DNA of 64,000 nt from Lentibacillus salicampi (lineage in GTDB: Bacteria > Bacillota > Bacilli > Bacillales > Amphibacillaceae). Positions 52,617 through 61,691 of this stretch are shown here, piece after piece; within the stretch, counting starts at the first letter, position 1, and each line of letters starts with the position of its first letter. A program made the position numbers and the translations under genes. The notes beneath the pieces are model-generated. The model was not told where the DNA came from and made no database searches. It saw nothing but the letters and a program-made list of their open reading frames with translations. The stretch covers positions 62,001 to 126,000 of the forward strand of contig NZ_SRHY01000004.1 in the NCBI RefSeq assembly GCF_004565465.1, in the 5' to 3' direction.

Positions 52617-53132
52617 ATGAACACTTATAAACTGACTTTGCTGGCATTGCTTGCTTCACTTGCAGTTGTCGGGAGGAGTGTGTTTGCGTTTCTTCCTAAT
52701 GTACAGCCGGTCACATCCTTGATTATCATTTGCGGGCTGCTGCTTGGGCCTATCGCTGCTATGATTCTCGCTTTATTAACAGCGTTTTTATCAAATATGC
52801 TGCTGGGAATGGGCATTTGGACTGTATGGCAAGTCGTTTCCTGGGCACTGGTCGGTCTTATAAGCGGCTGGATTGGAAAGTATCCGGGAAGGATTCCGGT
52901 ATATGTAATCGTTATATTTGCAGTTTTCAGCGGTTATTTATATGGGTTTGTCATATCATTGACAACGTATTCGATTACCGGGAAATTTTGGCCATATTAT
53001 TTGGCGGGGCTGCCCTTCGATACGTATCATGCGTTTGGAAATGCCGTTTTTATCATATTGCTATACCCAATTATCAGCTATTACTTTAAAAAATATGCCA
53101 ATAATCGCTTTCATTTGCAAAATACCAACTGA
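52617..53132 (+). CDS. ECF transporter S component, probably for cobalamin
   Basis: A 171-residue substrate-binding membrane subunit of an energy-coupling factor transporter, with five or six helices and the N-terminal TLLALLASLAVVGR pattern that includes the Ala-x-x-x-Ala-type helix used to dock EcfT. No ATPase or EcfT genes are nearby, so it must use the shared EcfA-A'-T module encoded elsewhere. Substrate assignment to B12 rests on the riboswitch and the DUF4430 partner; sequence alone does not prove it. A terminator overlaps the stop. Confidence 0.82.
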   Translation: MNTYKLTLLALLASLAVVGRSVFAFLPNVQPVTSLIIICGLLLGPIAAMILALLTAFLSNMLLGMGIWTVWQVVSWALVGLISGWIGKYPGRIPVYVIVIFAVFSGYLYGFVISLTTYSITGKFWPYYLAGLPFDTYHAFGNAVFIILLYPIISYYFKKYANNRFHLQNTN

Positions 53133-53150
53133 ATCAGGTTGGTATTTTTT
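53121..53150 (+). terminator. Terminator after the ECF S component
   Basis: AATACCAAC / GTTGGTATT with loop TGAATCAG, then TTTT. The left arm overlaps the last codons and stop of the gene. Confidence 0.85.
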
Positions 53151-53204
53151 CAAAAGATAAGATAGTATAAAATTTTTGGCTATATGAAGCTCTTTGTCAG
53201 CAAT

Positions 53205-53277
53205 AGCCATGTCCAGTTCCAGCACCTGCCCCCAGCTTTTCTGGGGTGAAAAAGGCGTCCTGCGCTTTTCTTGCTTT
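53205..53277 (+). repeat. Degenerate copy of the Bacillus TCCAGCGCC repeat
   Basis: CATGTCCAGTTCCAGCACCTGCCCC, given in part, and GGCGTCCTGCGCTTTTCTT resemble the two ends of a short repeat common in Bacillaceae intergenic DNA (typically TCTAGCTCCAGCGCCTAG ... GCGCTTGCGCTTTTCTT). Only about 70 bp remain. The match is from memory. Confidence 0.5.
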
Positions 53278-53298
53278 TTTCTTTATATTAGAAATGAG

Positions 53299-53325
53299 TG
53301 TAACGTGATACTATTTATGAACGAC
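53299..53325 (+). promoter_or_regulatory. ECF-type autoregulatory promoter of sigX
   Basis: TGTAAC (53299-53304), a 17-bp spacer, then CGAC (53322-53325), 30 bp before the start. This is the -35/-10 pair of B. subtilis SigX-type promoters. Confidence 0.7.
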
Positions 53326-53354
53326 TATTGCGAATGAATGAATGGGGGGGCTTC

Positions 53355-53888
53355 ATGGAATCCGTGTTCGAGAAATTTTATGAGAATTATCATCGTGATT
53401 TATATCATTTTGTGTTTTACATGGTAAAAGATAAAGAAACGTGCGAAGACCTCGTCCAGGAAGTTTACATCAACGTGATGAAATCCTATCATTCATATAA
53501 AGGTGAAAGCAGTGAGAAAACATGGCTCTTTTCAATTGCCCGGCATATTACGATGGATTACTTTCGAAAGCAGAAACGAAAGCGTAAGCGAATAGCAGAA
53601 TTCTTTGACTGGGGAAAACGAGGTGCGTTCATTCGGGATGAGAACCCCCTTCCTGAGGAACTGACACTTCGTAATGAAATGATCCGCAATGTATATTGTT
53701 ACCTGGATAAATGCACACCCGAACAAAAAAGTATCCTCATCCTTCGATACATTCAATCATTTTCCATTCAGGAAACAGCGGCTATTTTGAATTTTAGTAT
53801 AAGTAAAGTTAAAACAACACAACATCGCGGATTAAAAGTTTTGCGAAAATACATCCATTTAGAACAACAGAAAGGAGGGGATACCTAA
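53355..53888 (+). CDS. sigX: ECF sigma factor SigX
   Basis: Extracytoplasmic-function sigma factor, 177 aa, controlling cell-surface charge and antimicrobial-peptide resistance genes in B. subtilis. Region 2 has LYHFVFYMVKDKETCEDLVQEVYI, in part, and WLFSIARHITMDYFRKQKR. Region 4 has TPEQKSILILRYIQSFSIQETAAILNFSISKVKT, in part. ATG 53355 follows GGGGGGCTTC. It overlaps rsiX by one base. The promoter suggests autoregulation, as in the model. Confidence 0.92.
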   Translation: MESVFEKFYENYHRDLYHFVFYMVKDKETCEDLVQEVYINVMKSYHSYKGESSEKTWLFSIARHITMDYFRKQKRKRKRIAEFFDWGKRGAFIRDENPLPEELTLRNEMIRNVYCYLDKCTPEQKSILILRYIQSFSIQETAAILNFSISKVKTTQHRGLKVLRKYIHLEQQKGGDT

Positions 53889-55063
53889 TGCACAAGTTTA
53901 GTGACAATGAAGAGCGGATTAAAGAGTCGTTAAAGCATATGCCTGAAATTAAAGATGATTTGGATAAAAGCCAGTTATATCAGCGTATCTCCTCAGAAAT
54001 AAAACAGCCGGAAACATCACATACGAAGAAGCGATTTGCATTTGTTCCAGTTTTCGCTGCTATTATAGCGGCAGGGGTATTATTACTGTTAGCTCCGCTG
54101 GTGATAGATGAAACAATGGTCCAGGATCAAAGCGAACATACTGCTGACCAGGCCCTGGATAAAAACACGTCCGATAAAGGGACAGAAGTCAGAGAAGAAT
54201 CCAAGTCGGCAGCTGAGAGTGAGACGGACCCGGAAACGTTTGCGAAGTTTCAAAATGCTTCTGATTCACACGTGATTCAAGATATGAAGAACCATGAAAC
54301 AATCGTTTATGGAGCGGTCACCGATTTACAGGGGCAATATATCATACCCTTATCATTGATTGTTCCAGAATCAGCTGACAAAAATCAGTATTACAGTGCA
54401 CTCGGTCATTATCTGAACGAGGAGGCGTGGGGGATTAGGAACTACATGTTTTCCGAAGCGGATTTCCAAATGGACCAGGCGAATCACCAGGTTCAGATCG
54501 ATTTTCCAGAAGGTTTTTCGCCTGCTGGTCAAGAAGGAGCTATAGCGGCAGGACTGTTTGAAGACTTATTAGCGACTATGTTTCTCCCGGTTCAGATTAA
54601 TCAAGCCGTATTTAAAGAGCCGTTAAACATGAAGCAAATTGGAACGGTTAAAGAAATACCGTTACACCCACAAAAAACGATCTATAAACGCTATCAGGCA
54701 ACAGGAGTTGACAGAGGTTTCCTGGTGCAAGTGCCAATTGACGGCCAGTCTGATTTTAAAACAGCTTTAGCCGAGATGAAACAAGATGAGGAAACATATC
54801 ATGTAACTGGAACGGTTCCGGATGCAGCCGATTTTTCAGTAAAGGAAAATGGCTCGCAGCTTCAACTCCGTTTTATTGATTATGCAACGATACCCAAGGG
54901 TCAAACAATGATAACCATGATTGATGCCATTCTGATGACAGCTAACAGTTTCGGGTATGAAGAAGTGATGTTTTCCAATACTTCCGCAGAAAAGATTGGT
55001 TCATATGATTTAACCGCTCCTGTTAAGGTTCCTAAAGGGGCAAATCCGATTCACGTTCCATAG
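53888..55063 (+). CDS. rsiX: Anti-sigma-X factor RsiX
   Basis: Membrane anti-sigma factor, 391 aa. The cytoplasmic N-terminal part (1-50) is predicted to bind SigX, a single helix lies at about 52-76 (FVPVFAAIIAAGVLLLLAPLV), and the large extracytoplasmic domain includes repeated GerMN-like or RsiX-type segments. The linker after the membrane is acidic. It is translationally coupled to sigX (GGAGGGGATACCTAATG). Identity rests on position and topology; the sequence family is divergent. Confidence 0.88.
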   Translation: MHKFSDNEERIKESLKHMPEIKDDLDKSQLYQRISSEIKQPETSHTKKRFAFVPVFAAIIAAGVLLLLAPLVIDETMVQDQSEHTADQALDKNTSDKGTEVREESKSAAESETDPETFAKFQNASDSHVIQDMKNHETIVYGAVTDLQGQYIIPLSLIVPESADKNQYYSALGHYLNEEAWGIRNYMFSEADFQMDQANHQVQIDFPEGFSPAGQEGAIAAGLFEDLLATMFLPVQINQAVFKEPLNMKQIGTVKEIPLHPQKTIYKRYQATGVDRGFLVQVPIDGQSDFKTALAEMKQDEETYHVTGTVPDAADFSVKENGSQLQLRFIDYATIPKGQTMITMIDAILMTANSFGYEEVMFSNTSAEKIGSYDLTAPVKVPKGANPIHVP

Positions 55064-55198
55064 TTCGTGTGTGAGGACTGGCCGCGATAGCGACAGACAC
55101 ATTCTCCGCGGCGTTCCCGGCTTCTTGCTTTTCATCAAATGTAAAGCGCTTCTTATGAAGACTTTCTAAGAAACGCATATCTCTGCTTTTGTTTTTTG

Positions 55199-55489
<291 letters not shown>

Positions 55490-55598
55490 CTATTCTATTG
55501 TAAAAAAGAATATTATAGATTTCAATTGTGGCGTGACGTGTTATGATTGGAATGAAAGAAAATTTGAAGTTTCACTTTATCGTAAAGGAGTTTATCCA

Positions 55599-56645
55599 TT
55601 GTTGTTCGATTATATCGTGATTTCATGCTGCTCCAGGTTTCGCGATGGACGAAGCATTTCCGCCGTCTATCATTTACTTAAAGGGAAACGGTCAATTCAG
55701 ACAGTTCAGGATTCACATATCTATCAATTGAATCATTTTTATGGTATCTACCCGACGCTGCAAAAACAGGATTTTGACGAACAAATACATAAACTGGTTG
55801 ACGACAGCTTACTGGTCCTGAACAATGACAATACTGCAGCATTAACTGATTCGGGTCAACACTTACTCCATAGGCAGGCAAACCATGGTATCGTTCACTA
55901 TTTTAACGGTATGGATTATTATCAGAAAGCACCTGTCTTTCTAGAGCGGCTGTTACTGCTTATTCAGACAGTGACAAACAGCGCTGAAAATAACTTTCAA
56001 TTTATCCCGGTCATCGATAAGCCAATCATAACGAACTGGGTTAAAAAACAATACCATCAATTGCGGCATCATCAGGCGGTATTTCGGAGCCAATTATATA
56101 AAGAACTTTATCAGTTGCTGCAATGTTGTTCAGAGACGGAGGCAAATATTTTTGTTGATAGTTTGTCCGGCTATAATCATTATGGCATGAGCAGTTTTCA
56201 AATTGCTGATTCCTATGGGTTGAAGCGGGTTGATATCCCGTTAGTCAAAACGGCTATGATTCATCAGATGCTGTCTATCATCACCCGAAATACAACAGCA
56301 TACCCTATTTTCGCGCGTTTCTTTCATGACCTGCCACAGGCTTCTGGAATCACCAATTCGGCGAGTAAGACAAAAGAACTGTTGGACAAGCAGTATTCTG
56401 CAGAAGAGATTGCCGCCCGACGCCATTTAAGGCTGAATACCATCTATGATCATGTGGTTGAAATTGCGCTGTATGAGGATGAGTTCCCGCTTGAACAATA
56501 TGTAACAACGGATAAACAGTCTGAAATCCTTGCTGCTGTTAACGATACATCATCCTACAAACTAAAGGATATCAAATGGAAAGTAAGCGAAACCATCAGT
56601 TATTTTCAGATACGACTCGTTTTAGCAGTAGAAAAAATATCATGA
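55599..56645 (+). CDS. ypbB: Helix-turn-helix domain protein YpbB
   Basis: A 348-residue YpbB-type protein: a mostly helical body and a C-terminal HTH/HRDC-like domain (SKTKELLDKQYSAEEIAARRHLRLNTIYDHVVE, in part, about 270-315) of the kind appended to some RecQ helicases. The start is TTG 55599 behind AAAGGAG, a rare codon; the open frame further back is antisense to the fer leader. It is four to thirteen bases upstream of recQ. The association suggests a RecQ accessory domain encoded separately. Confidence 0.85.
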   Translation: MLFDYIVISCCSRFRDGRSISAVYHLLKGKRSIQTVQDSHIYQLNHFYGIYPTLQKQDFDEQIHKLVDDSLLVLNNDNTAALTDSGQHLLHRQANHGIVHYFNGMDYYQKAPVFLERLLLLIQTVTNSAENNFQFIPVIDKPIITNWVKKQYHQLRHHQAVFRSQLYKELYQLLQCCSETEANIFVDSLSGYNHYGMSSFQIADSYGLKRVDIPLVKTAMIHQMLSIITRNTTAYPIFARFFHDLPQASGITNSASKTKELLDKQYSAEEIAARRHLRLNTIYDHVVEIALYEDEFPLEQYVTTDKQSEILAAVNDTSSYKLKDIKWKVSETISYFQIRLVLAVEKIS

Positions 56646-56658
56646 CAAGGTGAGTGTA

Positions 56659-58203
56659 TTGATAAAACGTAAACTGGAAGAACAGTTAAAAAGCCAATTT
56701 CATATTTCCTCATTCCGCCCGGGCCAGGAAGAAATTATACAAGATATAATGGACGGGCATGATGTACTGGCAATTCTCCCGACCGGATCGGGTAAGTCAC
56801 TCTGCTACCAGCTGCCCGCAAGTTTGTCTGAAGGGCTTACGATTGTTGTTTCACCACTCATTTCATTGATGGAGGATCAGGTCAAACAATTAAAAGCAAT
56901 CGGGTTTAAAGCGGTTGAGGCATTGAACAGTTTTATGGATCCCCGTGAAAAAAGACGTGTTTTACAGCAATTGGATCAATACAAACTGATCTATCTGTCG
57001 CCGGAAATTTTGCAGCAGAAAGATATTATTGGGCGCCTGAAGCAGATTACTGTTGATTTACTTGTCATTGATGAGGCACATTGTATTTCACAGTGGGGAC
57101 ATGAATTCAGACCGGATTATTTGCGGCTTGGTGATGTCTTAAAGCAGTTGCATGATCCGGCTGTCATGGCCTTAAGTGCAACAGCTACCAAAGAAGTGCA
57201 GCACGATATAATCGCGTCGCTGGACAGACCTGATATTGTCCGTCATATTTATCCAATGGACCGAGAGAATATAACGTTTACGGTGAAAAAGGTGGAGAAT
57301 GACAGGCAAAAACAGGATACGATCACTCGTTTATTGAAACGATACCGCGTTCCAACACTGATCTACTTTTCCAGTAAACGAAAAACGGAGGAAGTGGCTG
57401 CCGTGCTATCCAAACATCTTCCGTCCCATCGGATCGCTTTTTATCATGGGGGTATGGACCAGTTAGACAGGGTTGCTATTCAGCAGCAGTTCATGAACGA
57501 TCAGCTTGATATTATTTGCTGCACAAGTGCATTCGGTATGGGCATCAATAAACAGGATATCCGGCTGGTATTGCATTATCACTTTCCGTTACAGATTGAG
57601 TCCTATTTGCAGGAAATCGGGAGAGCTGGACGGGATGGCCAATCAAGTGTCAGTTTGTTACTGTATTCGCCTGGTGATGAGGCGCTTCCGAAGTCGATCA
57701 TTGCCAATGAACTGCCACAGGCGGACGATGCAGATCAACTATTTAGAACGCTGTATCAGCTGTATTTAAAAGAACCGCAGCTGCCGTCAACAGATAAAGT
57801 ACTTGACCTATTAGAGGTAACTGAAATTCAGTGGCGATTTTTGCACTATCAGATGGAAAAGCATGGTATGATTAAGAATAATCAGCTGGTTTTTCAAAAA
57901 CAGGATTGGGAGCAGTCTATCAGGGAAATCAAACAATTTATGATTGCAAGAGCTGCTTTAAAACAAAGAAAACTTGATGAGATAACGAGTTGGATACATG
58001 AAGAGCGGTGCTTGCGCGAACATCTTTATAAAGGGTTCCAGAACAATTATAAGTCCCCCACGTACGCGTGCTGCAGTAACTGTGGTTTCTCTTTTAAAAA
58101 CTGGGTGCCGGAACAAACGCGAGCTGAGAAGACCATTTATTCATGGGAAACCAAACTAAAGAAGTTGTTTTTCATTGGAGATTATGACAGTGAAACAAAG
58201 TGA
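56659..58203 (+). CDS. recQ: RecQ-family ATP-dependent DNA helicase (RecS/YpbC)
   Basis: A 3'-5' DNA helicase of the short RecQ type, 514 aa. Walker A is LPTGSGKS, motif II DEAH (VIDEAHCISQWG), motif III ALSATAT, motif V TSAFGMGINKQD and motif VI QEIGRAGRDG. A zinc-binding tail CCSNCG lies near residue 470-480. No HRDC domain is present; the preceding ypbB gene may supply that role. Start TTG 56659 fits AAGGTGA; GTG 56650 is an alternative. It overlaps the CPBP gene by 20 bp. Confidence 0.94.
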   Translation: MIKRKLEEQLKSQFHISSFRPGQEEIIQDIMDGHDVLAILPTGSGKSLCYQLPASLSEGLTIVVSPLISLMEDQVKQLKAIGFKAVEALNSFMDPREKRRVLQQLDQYKLIYLSPEILQQKDIIGRLKQITVDLLVIDEAHCISQWGHEFRPDYLRLGDVLKQLHDPAVMALSATATKEVQHDIIASLDRPDIVRHIYPMDRENITFTVKKVENDRQKQDTITRLLKRYRVPTLIYFSSKRKTEEVAAVLSKHLPSHRIAFYHGGMDQLDRVAIQQQFMNDQLDIICCTSAFGMGINKQDIRLVLHYHFPLQIESYLQEIGRAGRDGQSSVSLLLYSPGDEALPKSIIANELPQADDADQLFRTLYQLYLKEPQLPSTDKVLDLLEVTEIQWRFLHYQMEKHGMIKNNQLVFQKQDWEQSIREIKQFMIARAALKQRKLDEITSWIHEERCLREHLYKGFQNNYKSPTYACCSNCGFSFKNWVPEQTRAEKTIYSWETKLKKLFFIGDYDSETK

Positions 58204-58756
58204 AATCGTTAAACAACTGACAGATAAAGAATTAACGAAACAACTGATTTTTTCGCAACTGTTACTATTGCTGTTAAGTATCCTTTTAAGTTTTTTGCTG
58301 TTTGACAATATAGCAGGCTGGTTGGACTATTTCAGTTTAGACATGAGGGACTTCTTTTATTATGGTGTATTGACCGGCATTGTCATTGTCGTACTTGATT
58401 TAATGCTTATGTACATTTTCCCGAAAAAATACTATGATGATGGCGGTATTAATGACCGGATTTTTAAGAATCGTTCCATCAAAGGAATTTTTGGCATTGC
58501 GTTGCTTGTTGCCATTACGGAAGAACTGCTGTTTCGGGGACTCATTCAGGCATCATTCGGGTATGTAGCTGCAAGCACGTTATTTGCACTTGTGCATATT
58601 CGTTATTTGAAAAAGCCGGTATTGCTGGTTTCTGTATTGGTTGTAAGTTTTTACATTGGGTATATTTTTGTCCTTACAGAAAATTTAGTTGTTACAATTA
58701 TTGCCCATTTTACAGTGGATTTTGTGTTAGGGATGATCATTCGCTTTCAGAAATGA
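58184..58756 (+). CDS. ypbD: CPBP family intramembrane metalloprotease (YpbD)
   Basis: A 190-residue Abi/CAAX-like intramembrane protease with about six helices. The catalytic motifs are EELLFRG (EExxxR), FALVHIRY (histidine) and AHFTVDF. ATG 58184 has GGAG rather near; GTG 58190 gives better spacing. It overlaps recQ, so it is in the ypbB-recQ operon. The substrate is unknown. Confidence 0.88.
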   Translation: MTVKQSEIVKQLTDKELTKQLIFSQLLLLLLSILLSFLLFDNIAGWLDYFSLDMRDFFYYGVLTGIVIVVLDLMLMYIFPKKYYDDGGINDRIFKNRSIKGIFGIALLVAITEELLFRGLIQASFGYVAASTLFALVHIRYLKKPVLLVSVLVVSFYIGYIFVLTENLVVTIIAHFTVDFVLGMIIRFQK

Positions 58757-58769
58757 GGTGCAGGTAATT

Positions 58770-59087
58770 ATGAGTGAACCCAAGGATTATCATGATCAGG
58801 GGGCAGAGTTACGAAAGCTTCTGGAGGAAGTGGAAGACGGTAGTGAACAAAAAGTTCAGGAACAAACGCACACGCAAGAATTAGACAAAAAGACTCAGCG
58901 CGAAGTTGACATCTTAGACTTACCACCGAGAAAAGAAGTGCATAGCCACCACCATAACCGCACAAAACTAAAAATTGGCCGTGCATCAATACGATTAATA
59001 TCCGTCATTATCATTTTAATTGTTGTACTCCTTGTGGTGTTTAATTTATGGGGAGAAGAGCTTATCGATGCGTTCAATCAGATGTAG
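58770..59087 (+). CDS. Small single-span membrane protein after ypbD
   Basis: A 105-residue protein of unknown family: an acidic, Gln/Glu-rich N-terminal part, a histidine-rich EVHSHHHN stretch before a basic segment, and one membrane helix (about residues 76-97) near the C terminus. ATG 58770 follows GAGGTGCAGG. In B. subtilis this slot is occupied by ypbE, which carries a LysM domain; no LysM motif is visible here. It is the last gene of the operon. Confidence 0.65.
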   Translation: MSEPKDYHDQGAELRKLLEEVEDGSEQKVQEQTHTQELDKKTQREVDILDLPPRKEVHSHHHNRTKLKIGRASIRLISVIIILIVVLLVVFNLWGEELIDAFNQM

Positions 59088-59154
59088 CAGAACAAAGATG
59101 GCAATATTTCCGGCTCGTAGGAACGTCCGCATCATTTGTCTAAAAACGCTGGAA

Positions 59155-59196
59155 AAACGCGCATTCACTCGTTCTTTAGTGAATGATTCGTTTTTC
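59155..59196 (+). terminator. Stem-loop terminator after the ypbB operon
   Basis: CATTCACT / AGTGAATG with an 8-nt loop, then ATTCGTTTTTC. The rest of the 409-bp gap to mecB (59197-59496) is AT-rich leader with no gene recognised. Confidence 0.65.
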
Positions 59197-59496
59197 TTTT
59201 ATACTTTCTAACATTATTTATAATACATACGATTCATTTGGTCGTGACGTTTAAAAATAACGTGCTGTGTTTTTATTCTTTCATTACGGGCTGATCATCT
59301 GTATAATAATGGTTCGGTTATAACATATAAAAACCTTATAGACAATGTAAAGTGACAAATAATAATTATAATGTTCAACAATGGCAAGAGACGCATATAG
59401 TATAGTAAAGGAATAACTGCTATTGTAAACAGGCATTTTGAATACAATACCGAGAAGGTTTTAAAATGTAAATGGAAGCAAGAAGGGGGATGCTTT

Positions 59497-60078
59497 ATGC
59501 GCGTGGAGCGGATGTCCAATAACCAATTCACCATATTTTTGACATTTGACGACTTGATAGATCGAGGTTTCACCAAAGAGGATTTATGGTACGATGCCGC
59601 AAACGTACGTCACTTGTTCAGTGATATGATGTATGAAGCAAGCAGCGAATTGGGATTTGAACTTGAAGGTGTGCTGCTTGTTCAAGTTCATATCATGCAA
59701 GCACAGGGTATGCACGTCGTTGTAACCCAAAAGGGGATGAATTCAGATTGGGACGACGATTTTGTGGAGATGAAAGTAACATTGGACGAAAGCAAGGAGT
59801 TAATGTTCGCATTTGATGATTTTGAGGATATTATTCAAGTGACACCCAGTTTGGTAAAATTAGGTATCAATGGTGGTCAGATATATCATATGAATAAACG
59901 TTACTACATGCTGTTCCGTGAAGCAGAGCTTCCTCAAAGTAACAAGGAGAATGTGATTGCGGTCATGTCAGAATTCTCTTTCCCGAGCATTATCACATCC
60001 TACAGGTTGAAGGAATACGGCAATGTGATTATGGATTCATCTGCTGTCATACAACTATTCGATACGTTTTGCCGTTAA
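59497..60078 (+). CDS. mecB: Adaptor protein MecB/YpbH (MecA family)
   Basis: ClpC adaptor paralogue of MecA, 193 aa. The N-terminal substrate-binding domain starts MRVERMSNNQFTIFLTFDDLIDRGFTKEDLW, shown here in pieces; the middle AQGMHVVVTQKG and a C-terminal ClpC-binding domain (about 110-193) follow. Its location before gudB and lack of the longer acidic linker favour YpbH over MecA. The start follows AGAAGGGGGATGC. Confidence 0.9.
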   Translation: MRVERMSNNQFTIFLTFDDLIDRGFTKEDLWYDAANVRHLFSDMMYEASSELGFELEGVLLVQVHIMQAQGMHVVVTQKGMNSDWDDDFVEMKVTLDESKELMFAFDDFEDIIQVTPSLVKLGINGGQIYHMNKRYYMLFREAELPQSNKENVIAVMSEFSFPSIITSYRLKEYGNVIMDSSAVIQLFDTFCR

Positions 60079-60087
60079 AGAACGGGT

Positions 60088-60130
60088 ACCACAAAGCCTG
60101 GTAATGGAAACGTTTCCATGGGTGGTTTTT
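60088..60130 (+). terminator. Terminator containing a cre-like palindrome
   Basis: Outer stem ACCAC/GTGGT encloses ATGGAAACGTTTCCAT, and a run of T follows. The inner TGGAAACGTTTCCA (60105-60118) matches the CcpA cre consensus except at one W position. Confidence 0.6.
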
Positions 60131-60143
60131 AAGTTAAGGAAAT

Positions 60144-60183
60144 CCACTGATTATATTGCATATTCAGTGGGAAGGTGTATACT
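60144..60183 (+). promoter_or_regulatory. gudB promoter with overlapping palindrome
   Basis: TTGCAT (60156-60161), 16 bp, TATACT (60178-60183). The palindrome CCACTGA...TCAGTGG (60144-60170) spans the -35, a natural operator position. Confidence 0.55.
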
Positions 60184-60239
60184 AATCTCTGAGTAAAGCT
60201 ATAATAAAAATATTTTTCGATTATCTAGGAGGTAAATTC

Positions 60240-61520
60240 ATGGTAGCCGATAATGCAGCAGATTCTACCAAAGAAAAGAACGAAAATACGGATGTGTTAG
60301 CATCAACACGGACTGTTGTCAAAAATGCATTGGAGAAATTGGGTTACCCTGATGAAGTATTCGAATTGATGAAAGACCCTATGCGTATGATGACAGTAAG
60401 AATCCCTGTCCGGATGGACGATGATTCAATCAAAATTTTCACTGGGTACCGCGCACAACATAATGACGCTGTCGGACCTACAAAAGGCGGGGTCAGATTT
60501 CATCCTAACGTTACGGAAAAAGAGGTAAAAGCTTTATCCATCTGGATGAGTTTAAAAGCTGGTATTGTCGATTTGCCATATGGCGGCGGCAAGGGTGGTA
60601 TCATTTGTGACCCGCGCGAGATGTCATTCCGTGAACTGGAAGGACTCAGCAGGGGGTATGTACGGGCAATCAGTCAAATAGTAGGCCCCAACAAGGACAT
60701 CCCTGCCCCTGATGTGTTCACAAACTCACAGATTATGGCGTGGATGATGGATGAATACAGCCGTATTGATGAATTTAACAATCCGGGTTTCATTACAGGG
60801 AAACCAATCGTTCTTGGAGGGTCACATGGCAGAGAATCTGCGACTGCAAAAGGTGTCACAATAGCCATAAATGAAGCTGCCAAAAAAAGAGGTATCGATG
60901 TGAAGGGCGCAAGAGTGGTCGTCCAGGGTTTCGGAAACGCCGGAAGCTTCCTGTCGAAGTTTCTGTATGACGCGGGCGCCAAAGTCGTGGCGATTTCGGA
61001 CGCTTACGGGGCACTTCACGATCCTGATGGCCTTGATATTGATTATTTATTGGACAGAAGAGACAGCTTTGGAACAGTGACGAAGCTATTTCAAAACACA
61101 CTGTCCAATAAGGAGTTACTAGAGCTGGATTGTGATATTCTTGTCCCTGCAGCAGTTGAAAATCAGATTACTGAAGAAAATGCAAACAACATCAAAGCAG
61201 ATATCGTTGTGGAAGCTGCCAACGGGCCAACCACACTGGCAGGCACCCGAATTCTGTCAGAACGTGGCAAATTGCTTGTTCCCGATGTCCTTGCATCTTC
61301 CGGAGGAGTCACAGTTTCTTACTTTGAATGGGTGCAGAATAACCAGGGGTACTACTGGACTGCAGAGGAAATTGATCAAAAGCTCCATGAAATTATGATA
61401 AAATCCTTCAATAATATTTACGATACTGCGGAAACAAGACGTGTTGATATGCGATTAGCAGCATATATGGTTGGCGTTCGAAAGATGGCTGAAGCAGCAA
61501 GATTCCGCGGCTGGGTCTGA
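60240..61520 (+). CDS. gudB: NAD-dependent glutamate dehydrogenase
   Basis: Catabolic glutamate dehydrogenase, 426 aa, converting glutamate to 2-oxoglutarate and ammonia. The active-site lysines are in GPTKGG and GGGKGGI, with PAPDVFTNS; the Rossmann motif is GFGNAGS. At KEVKALSIW there is no repeat of VKA, so the 9-bp duplication that silences gudB in B. subtilis 168 is absent and the enzyme should be active. The start follows AGGAGGTAAATTC. The cre-like site upstream suggests carbon control. Confidence 0.96.
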   Translation: MVADNAADSTKEKNENTDVLASTRTVVKNALEKLGYPDEVFELMKDPMRMMTVRIPVRMDDDSIKIFTGYRAQHNDAVGPTKGGVRFHPNVTEKEVKALSIWMSLKAGIVDLPYGGGKGGIICDPREMSFRELEGLSRGYVRAISQIVGPNKDIPAPDVFTNSQIMAWMMDEYSRIDEFNNPGFITGKPIVLGGSHGRESATAKGVTIAINEAAKKRGIDVKGARVVVQGFGNAGSFLSKFLYDAGAKVVAISDAYGALHDPDGLDIDYLLDRRDSFGTVTKLFQNTLSNKELLELDCDILVPAAVENQITEENANNIKADIVVEAANGPTTLAGTRILSERGKLLVPDVLASSGGVTVSYFEWVQNNQGYYWTAEEIDQKLHEIMIKSFNNIYDTAETRRVDMRLAAYMVGVRKMAEAARFRGWV

Positions 61521-61577
61521 TACAGAAGCATTACCAGAACAGATTCTGCCCGAGTCCATAAAACGAAAAAAGTGACG

Positions 61578-61616
61578 AAAAAACTCTTATCATGTATAGT
61601 TGGATAGGAGTTTTTT
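61578..61616 (+). terminator. Terminator after gudB
   Basis: AAAAAACTCTTATC / GATAGGAGTTTTTT with an 11-nt loop, ending in six T. Confidence 0.8.
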
Positions 61617-61691
61617 AATGGTAAGTTAAGAATTTACAAAATTCATCCGGCAAATAATCTGTAAAACCATCATGATAAGGAAGTGCGTACG

